Of a DNA stretch of 60,072 nucleotides, positions 54,635 through 60,072 are shown piece after piece (the stretch's first letter is position 1; each line of letters opens with the position of its first letter). The DNA lies in the NCBI GenBank assembly GCA_007116635.1, contig SKIB01000020.1, forward strand, positions 1 through 60,072, read 5' to 3'. Both the position numbers and the translations under genes were made by a program. The DNA is from Saccharospirillaceae bacterium (lineage in GTDB: Bacteria; Pseudomonadota; Gammaproteobacteria; Pseudomonadales; Natronospirillaceae). The notes under the pieces are model-generated. The model did no database searches and was not told the DNA's origin. It was given only the letters and a program-made list of their open reading frames with translations.

Positions 54635-55684
54635 CTAGGCTCCTATGAGTTGTAATGAATAATCCACCACTGCTTGAGTGGCATGGGGTTTGGCCTGAGT
54701 CAGTGCGGCCTGAGCCATGATGTGCCTGTGCTTGGCATCGCCAAGCTGTAACAGCAGAGGCAGTACTTGACTGGGTTGCATCTCGGACTGGCGCAAACAA
54801 AAAGCAGCACCTACGGATACCAAATATTGAGCATTAGCGTATTGATGATCATCAACAGCATAGGGAAATGGGATGAACAAGGCTGGCAAGCCTTGCGCAG
54901 CCACCTCACTGACCGTAAGGGCCCCTGCACGACAAACAATAACATCCGCCCAGGCATAGGCCTTGGCCATGTCTTGTATAAAGGGCACCACACTGGCCTC
55001 AAGCGCCAATGACTGATAACGCTCCTGGGTAGCACTCAAGTCCTGCTCACCACACTGATGCCAAATACAGATGTCTTGCTGCAATTGCCACTGGCTCATG
55101 CACTCAGGCAGACTCTGATTAAGTGCGCGCGCGCCCAGGCTACCACCAATAACCAAGACTTTCAGCTTGGACTCTGTTTGACGCACGGACGCATGAGCCA
55201 GTTGCTGACGAATAGGATTGCCAACAGTTTTGGCCTTTGGCAAGGCACCATCAAAGGCCTGCAAGGATTTGGCACCCAAGCGCGCCAACACGCGATTGGT
55301 TAAGCCTGCCCTAGCGTTCTGCTCATGCACCACCAGAGGCAGGCGCAGCAGCAAGGCCGCCAGACCACCCGGACCGGAAGCAAAGCCACCAAAACCAATG
55401 ATCAAGTCCGGTTTGATGCTGCGCACCAACGCCAACGCCTGACCCACCGCATGCAGTAGACGAAAAGGCGCCAATAACCAACCCAGAAGCCCCTTGCCAC
55501 GCAACCCCTGAGTACTGATGCTGTGCAGCCTAATACCGGCCTTGGGCACCACTTTTTGCTCTAGACCGCGAGCGCCACCCAACCATTGCACTGAATGCCC
55601 CTTGGCTTGCAGCGCTTCTGCTACGGCCAAGGCGGGAAACACATGCCCACCAGTGCCACCGGCCATCAATAAAATCTTAGCCAC
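54635..55684 (-). CDS. murG: UDP-GlcNAc: lipid I GlcNAc transferase MurG
   Basis: 349 residues from GTG 55684 (GAGG 7 nt upstream, overlapping ftsW by 8 nt); the ATG eight codons earlier lies inside ftsW. GT-B fold with the diagnostic [48 protein letters not shown] and [24 protein letters not shown]. It makes lipid II on the inner face of the membrane. Confidence 0.98.
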   Translation of the reverse strand: MAKILLMAGGTGGHVFPALAVAEALQAKGHSVQWLGGARGLEQKVVPKAGIRLHSISTQGLRGKGLLGWLLAPFRLLHAVGQALALVRSIKPDLIIGFGGFASGPGGLAALLLRLPLVVHEQNARAGLTNRVLARLGAKSLQAFDGALPKAKTVGNPIRQQLAHASVRQTESKLKVLVIGGSLGARALNQSLPECMSQWQLQQDICIWHQCGEQDLSATQERYQSLALEASVVPFIQDMAKAYAWADVIVCRAGALTVSEVAAQGLPALFIPFPYAVDDHQYANAQYLVSVGAAFCLRQSEMQPSQVLPLLLQLGDAKHRHIMAQAALTQAKPHATQAVVDYSLQLIGA

Positions 55685-56837
55685 GTGCGACCTCTTGTTG
55701 CAATTCATGATGAATACGCTGACAGAGCATGACCATCAGCACCGAGATCAACAGGCTCGCACCGCCATAAGAAATAAAGGGCAAAGTCAAACCCTTGGTG
55801 GGCAGTAGACCAATGTTAACCCCGGTGTTAACCATAAACTGCAGGGCAAAAACCGTGGCCACACCATAGCAAAAATAGGCTTCAAACAGTTTGTTGTTAC
55901 ACTGTGCGCGCCAACCGATGGCCAAAATACGCCAAATGAGAATGCTGAACAGAGCAATGATTATCAGATGACCAGCAAAGCCAAGCTCTTCACCAGCAAT
56001 GGCAAAAATAAAATCGGTATGGGCTTCAGGCAAAAAAGCTAACTTTTGGATGCTATTACCCAAACCCTGACCCCACCAGCCTCCACGACCAACGCCAATG
56101 AGCGACTGAGTTAACTGATAGCCAGCGCCATGTATGAACTCTGGTGCCCAGGGATCACGAAAGGACATTAGGCGTGCCACTCGGTAACCCTCTATGGACA
56201 GAGCCAAGTACATCAAAAAGCCAACCACCGACAAACAAAGCATGAACCACAGCAAACGAGCCCCAGCTAAAAAAAGCATGGCCGCCGTAGCACCCACTAA
56301 AATCGCTGTCGCACCCCAGTCAGGCTGAAGCAAAACTAAGATTGCATAGGCACTCATAACAATCAATGGCTTAACAAAGGCGAAAAACTTGGTAAAGACC
56401 TCGGCCTGCTGCCGCTGCAAATAGGCTGCTAAAAACAGCACTAGAGTAAACTTAGCCAGCTCAGAGGGCTGCAAATTAAACAAACCTAAGGGCAACCAGC
56501 GTCGACTACCATTAACCTCTATCGCTAGCCCAGGAATGAATAGCAAAGCCAAAGCAAACAAACCCACAAAGAGCAAAACGGTACTACTTTTGTAAAAAAA
56601 CTGACTCGACAAACTGAGCACTGCTAAACCAACAAACACAGCCAACAACATAAAAATCAGCTGTCGTTGCATAAAAAACCAAGGATTATCAAAGTTAACC
56701 GAGGCAAAATTAATGGATGCTGTGGTCACCAAAACCAAGCCCATCAGCATCAACCCAATGGTAGCAAAGAGTAAATAAGGGTCCAGGTACTTGGGTTGCT
56801 TGAAGTCAGACCAATAGGCCTCAATCCCTAACATCAT
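55677..56837 (-). CDS. ftsW: Septal peptidoglycan polymerase FtsW (SEDS)
   Basis: 386 residues from ATG 56837, overlapping the murD stop as ATGA and preceded by GAGGGG at 7 nt; the longer frame starts inside murD. About ten helices. SEDS motifs: NGSRRWLPLGLFNLQPSELA, LLQPDWGATAILVG, LPEAHTDFIFAIAGEELGF and TKGLTLPFISYGGASLL. It polymerises lipid II with PBP3 at the septum and is a paralogue of RodA in the same window. Confidence 0.97.
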   Translation of the reverse strand: MMLGIEAYWSDFKQPKYLDPYLLFATIGLMLMGLVLVTTASINFASVNFDNPWFFMQRQLIFMLLAVFVGLAVLSLSSQFFYKSSTVLLFVGLFALALLFIPGLAIEVNGSRRWLPLGLFNLQPSELAKFTLVLFLAAYLQRQQAEVFTKFFAFVKPLIVMSAYAILVLLQPDWGATAILVGATAAMLFLAGARLLWFMLCLSVVGFLMYLALSIEGYRVARLMSFRDPWAPEFIHGAGYQLTQSLIGVGRGGWWGQGLGNSIQKLAFLPEAHTDFIFAIAGEELGFAGHLIIIALFSILIWRILAIGWRAQCNNKLFEAYFCYGVATVFALQFMVNTGVNIGLLPTKGLTLPFISYGGASLLISVLMVMLCQRIHHELQQEVARG

Positions 56838-58141
56838 GATAGCCCCTCTACCAAGCGACAAAAGTGCAGCCCACGCTGCTGATAGTTAGTGAACTGATCC
56901 AGACTGGCACAGGCGGGAGACAGCAACACCAGATCGCCAGGCTGTGCCAGTTCATAGGCCTTGGCCACGGCTTGATCCAAATCCTCGAACAAAAAATGCG
57001 GCAAGGATTGCAGCTGAGCACAGAGCTTGCCAGCGTCCTGACCATAGGCCAACAACAGGCCTCGCTTGCTGGCTAGTGCCGGCAGCAAGTCAAAAAAATC
57101 AGCCCCCTTGCCATCGCCGCCGGCCAACAGAATCAAGCGCCCTTCAGGAGACAGCCCCTGTACCGCAGCCAGGGTTGCACCCACATTGGTGCCCTTAGAG
57201 TCATTAAACCATTGCGCGCCCTTGCGCTCTGCCACCCATTGGCAGCGATGCTGCAAACCTTGATAAGTGCGCCAGCTTTGAACAATGGCCTGATGCGGTA
57301 CGCCCAGAGCATCAGCCAAAGCAGCCGCCGCCAAGGCATTGGCAATGTTATGCTCACCGGGCAATGCCAGCTCACTGCTGGCCATGACGGGTTGCTGCTG
57401 ATGACAAAGCTGGCCAGCCATTAGTTGCCAATTGGCTGCTTGGTACAACGAAAAGCTAATGGTTGGGGCTTTTTCTTCTGGCCAGGTGGACGGGTCATCC
57501 AAATTAACAATGGCTTGAGCCGCCATGGACCAGAGCCCTTTCTTGCAATCGATGTACGCCTGGTAGCTGGCATAGCGATCCAAGTGATCTGGACTGACAT
57601 TAAGAATGGTTGCGGCTCTAGCCTTAAGACTATGGGTGGTTTCCAGTTGGAAACTGGACAGTTCCAGCACATAAATGCCAACCTGATCGCCAAGCAGATC
57701 CAAGGCAGGCAAGCCCAGATTGCCGCCCACGGCCACCTGAATGCCAGCCTGTTCGGCCATGTCTGCCACCCACTGAGTAACGGTACTTTTACCATTGCTG
57801 CCGGTAATGGCCACCACAGGCACGCCTTGCTGGTGCTGTGCCAAATGCTGAGCAAAGAGTTCAATATCACCAATGATTTCATGCTCAGGCCCAAGCTCAC
57901 TAAAGGGCGGGCGCTGAATGCAAAGACCTGGGCTGACGATCAAACGCTCATAGCCACTAAGCAAGTCTTTGCTCAAGGGGCCGAGAAAAGACTTGGCTTT
58001 AGGTGCATGCTGTTGATACCAAGCCAAGTTGGGCAACTCAGTACGGCTATCGGCCAAATCAAAGGCTTGGCCCTGAGCCAACAAATAGCGCGCCACGCTT
58101 TGGCCACTGGCGCCCATGCCGACGATTAATGTTGACTTCAT
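56834..58141 (-). CDS. murD: UDP-N-acetylmuramoyl-L-alanine-D-glutamate ligase
   Basis: 435 residues. Adds D-Glu to UDP-MurNAc-L-Ala. N-terminal LIVGMGASGQSVARYLL, ATP loop TGSNGKST (113-120), ELSSFQLETT, NVSPDHLDRY, FNDSKGTNVGATLAAV with the conserved catalytic Asp/Lys, and a C-terminal LLSPACASLDQFTNYQQRG. One base separates it from mraY upstream (TAAGATG). Confidence 0.98.
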   Translation of the reverse strand: MKSTLIVGMGASGQSVARYLLAQGQAFDLADSRTELPNLAWYQQHAPKAKSFLGPLSKDLLSGYERLIVSPGLCIQRPPFSELGPEHEIIGDIELFAQHLAQHQQGVPVVAITGSNGKSTVTQWVADMAEQAGIQVAVGGNLGLPALDLLGDQVGIYVLELSSFQLETTHSLKARAATILNVSPDHLDRYASYQAYIDCKKGLWSMAAQAIVNLDDPSTWPEEKAPTISFSLYQAANWQLMAGQLCHQQQPVMASSELALPGEHNIANALAAAALADALGVPHQAIVQSWRTYQGLQHRCQWVAERKGAQWFNDSKGTNVGATLAAVQGLSPEGRLILLAGGDGKGADFFDLLPALASKRGLLLAYGQDAGKLCAQLQSLPHFLFEDLDQAVAKAYELAQPGDLVLLSPACASLDQFTNYQQRGLHFCRLVEGLS

Positions 58142-58142
58142 C

Positions 58143-59225
58143 TTACCTCAGCTTCAGGGTCGCCAGACCAATGAGAACCAGAATCACGGTGATGATCCAA
58201 AAGCGTACAATGACCTTGGGCTCCGCCCAGCCCTTGAGCTCATAATGGTGATGCAGAGGGGCCATACGAAACACCCTCTTGCCCCGCAGCTTAAAGCTGG
58301 CCACCTGAATCATGACCGACAGGGTTTCGACCACAAAGATACCGGCCATGATGAAGAAGACAATCTCTTGACGAATGATCACCGCCACCACGCCCAGTGC
58401 ACCACCCAGGGCCAGAGCACCCACATCGCCCATGAATACCTGAGCCGGATAGGTGTTGAACCACAAAAAGCCAAGACCAGCACCGACCAGGGCCGCACAA
58501 AAGATCACCAACTCACCCGAACCGGCAATGTGAGGCACAAAGAGGTAGTTGGCAAAGTTCACATGACCGCTGATGTAAGCCAATATGCCCAGGGCACCAC
58601 CCACCAACACCGAGGGTAGGATGGCCAAGCCATCCAGACCATCGGTAAGGTTAACAGCATTACTGGAACCCACGATCACAAAATAAGCCAAAAGGATAAA
58701 GGCTGGCCCCAGAGGGATGAGCACATCCTTGAAGAAGGGCACAATCAGACCAGTGGCTTCTGGCACCGAGGCATAGAAGTAAAGAATAATGGCCGCCGCC
58801 AGACCAACCACCGTTTGCCAAAAGTACTTCCAACGGGCCGGCAAGCCTTTGGAATTCTTTTCGATCACCTTACGGTAATCGTCTACCCAGCCGACCAGAC
58901 CAAAACCCAGAGTCACCAACAGGGTTACCCAGAGATAGACATTGGTCAAATCGCCCCACATCAGGCTGGCCAGCAGAATGCAGACCAGAATCAGAGCGCC
59001 GCCCATGGTTGGCGTGCCCGCCTTAGACAGATGCGACTTAGGGCCATCATCTCGCACACTCTGACCAATCTGGTAGGTCTTGAGCCAGCGTATAAAAGGA
59101 GCACCCAACCACATGGACAGAACAAGGGCGGTCAAGGCAGCCATGATGGCGCGCATTGAAATGAATTGAAAAGCGCCAAAAGCACTATGGAATTGGCGTA
59201 GCCATTCGGTTAACCAATAAATCAT
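58143..59225 (-). CDS. mraY: Phospho-N-acetylmuramoyl-pentapeptide transferase
   Basis: 360 residues, identical in length to E. coli MraY. Ten membrane helices. It transfers phospho-MurNAc-pentapeptide to undecaprenyl phosphate (lipid I). Signatures: [23 protein letters not shown] with the paired Asp, [23 protein letters not shown] and [16 protein letters not shown] overlaps the murF stop by 4 nt. Confidence 0.98.
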   Translation of the reverse strand: MIYWLTEWLRQFHSAFGAFQFISMRAIMAALTALVLSMWLGAPFIRWLKTYQIGQSVRDDGPKSHLSKAGTPTMGGALILVCILLASLMWGDLTNVYLWVTLLVTLGFGLVGWVDDYRKVIEKNSKGLPARWKYFWQTVVGLAAAIILYFYASVPEATGLIVPFFKDVLIPLGPAFILLAYFVIVGSSNAVNLTDGLDGLAILPSVLVGGALGILAYISGHVNFANYLFVPHIAGSGELVIFCAALVGAGLGFLWFNTYPAQVFMGDVGALALGGALGVVAVIIRQEIVFFIMAGIFVVETLSVMIQVASFKLRGKRVFRMAPLHHHYELKGWAEPKVIVRFWIITVILVLIGLATLKLR

Positions 59226-60072
59226 TGAGTTGCCCAGTCCTGTCGTAATTGTTCCGCTAAATGATAAATACCACTGGCATGCGAGCCCTTAACCAAAACA
59301 ACCAAATTGGGCAGTTTTAGGCTCTGCAAGTGGTGGTACAGTGCTTGGCGATCCACAAAGTGCTGCCCTTGCCCTGCAAAGGCCATGAGCGCGTGTTCGC
59401 TGTCCTTACCCAGAGTCAGCAACTGATCCACCCGCCCTTGGGCATAGCCGCCCAAGCGAGCATGGATCTCAGCCGACTCTTGGCCCAGTTCCGCCATATC
59501 GGCCAGTACCATGATGCGTGTGCCTGATTGCAGGCTTAGCACATCCATGGCCGCTGCCACCGATTTGGGGCTGGCATTATAGCTATCATCAATCAAGCAT
59601 GCATGAGCAAATTGATATTTTTGTAACCGACCGGCCGAGCCTCGATACTCAGACAGGGCATTGACCGCCTGCGCCAGCGGCAAACCCAACAAATGAGCCG
59701 CAGCCAGCACCGCGCAAGCGTTGAGCAGATTATGCTCACCGGGCACCTGCAGGCGCAACTCAATTTGCCCAGAGGGATAGTGGAAGATGGCTTGACTGCC
59801 AAAGGCATGCAGCTCAAGGGCCGATAAATAATAATCCGCCTGCGGGTCTTGCAAGGCAAAACTATGGGCTGCTTGACGACCAGCCAGCAAAGCCTGCCAG
59901 TAAGCTGTGCCCTCATTGTTCAGGGGATACAGCGCCATGCCCTGCTCCGCCAAGCCACTGTAGATCTCAGCCTTTGCTCTAACAATGGCTTGCCGTGAAC
60001 CAAACTCGCCAAGGTGAGCATCACTGGCATTGAGCAGGATGGACAGCTTGGGTTTGGCGGCAGCCACGGTGC
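59222..60072 (-). CDS. murF: UDP-MurNAc-tripeptide D-alanyl-D-alanine ligase (5' end outside window)
   Basis: Partial: about 283 C-terminal residues; the frame is open through the window edge, so the N-terminus and the ATP loop are missing. Seen are [68 protein letters not shown] and the final [18 protein letters not shown], all typical of MurF. It adds D-Ala-D-Ala, completing the UDP-MurNAc-pentapeptide. murE, ftsI, ftsL, rsmH and mraZ presumably lie further upstream. Confidence 0.96.
   Translation of the reverse strand, partial: TVAAAKPKLSILLNASDAHLGEFGSRQAIVRAKAEIYSGLAEQGMALYPLNNEGTAYWQALLAGRQAAHSFALQDPQADYYLSALELHAFGSQAIFHYPSGQIELRLQVPGEHNLLNACAVLAAAHLLGLPLAQAVNALSEYRGSAGRLQKYQFAHACLIDDSYNASPKSVAAAMDVLSLQSGTRIMVLADMAELGQESAEIHARLGGYAQGRVDQLLTLGKDSEHALMAFAGQGQHFVDRQALYHHLQSLKLPNLVVLVKGSHASGIYHLAEQLRQDWATQ

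Overview
The window is a chromosomal segment of a gammaproteobacterium. The nearly complete dcw division cluster (murF to ftsZ, then lpxC), the rsfS-rlmH-mrdA-rodA-mltB-rlpA-dacA-ybeD-lipB elongation block, plsB, efpL/epmC, SlyX and pdxB are all typical of that class. The gene order resembles Pseudomonas and Oceanospirillales more than enteric bacteria. I cannot fix the genus from sequence alone. There are no phage, insertion-sequence, CRISPR or defence genes. Almost every gene is housekeeping, densely packed and often overlapping its neighbour by 4 nt.

Layout. 1-543: two copies of a structured non-coding repeat. 544-2766: ygiQ. 2905-5037: two paralogous lipoproteins, one carrying a recent partial duplication. 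5038-5471: a gene-free stretch with a third, diverged copy of the repeat. 5472-13192: dapE, small unknown genes, slyX, a membrane-anchored cold-shock protein, plsB, rsmJ, tsaB and adk. 13388-18005: thiG-thiH, a coiled-coil protein, alaA and a small unknown gene. 18002-21524 (minus): tusA-epmC-rhlB-pdxB operon. 21686-23451: tandem AEC transporters. 23669-23915: three tRNA-Asn genes behind a strong promoter. 24081-30167: unknown membrane protein, rimO, efpL, a PerM-type permease, a small membrane protein, hemerythrin and rlmA.

30164-39781 (minus) is a cell-elongation superoperon: proA, nadD, rsfS, rlmH, mrdA (PBP2), rodA, mltB, rlpA, then dacA, ybeD and lipB from their own promoter. 39938-42718 holds a degenerate PAP2 protein, a LON-domain protein, a TraB/GumN protein and mutT, with unusual overlaps between opposed genes. 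42699-48672 holds argJ, secA, an M23 peptidase and lpxC. 48844-60072 (minus) is the division/peptidoglycan cluster ftsZ, ftsA, ftsQ, ddlB, murC, murG, ftsW, murD, mraY and murF; murF runs off the window edge.

Functionally the window links lipid II synthesis (murF-mraY-murG, murC, murD, ddlB), its polymerisation in elongation (RodA/PBP2) and division (FtsW/FtsQ/FtsA/FtsZ), lipid A (lpxC) and phospholipid synthesis (plsB), with translation genes (efpL, epmC, rimO, rlmA, rlmH, rsmJ, tsaB). The most unusual signal is the structured repeat: the sequences of two of its stems differ between loci while pairing is kept. I found no evidence for a wholly new multi-gene system.
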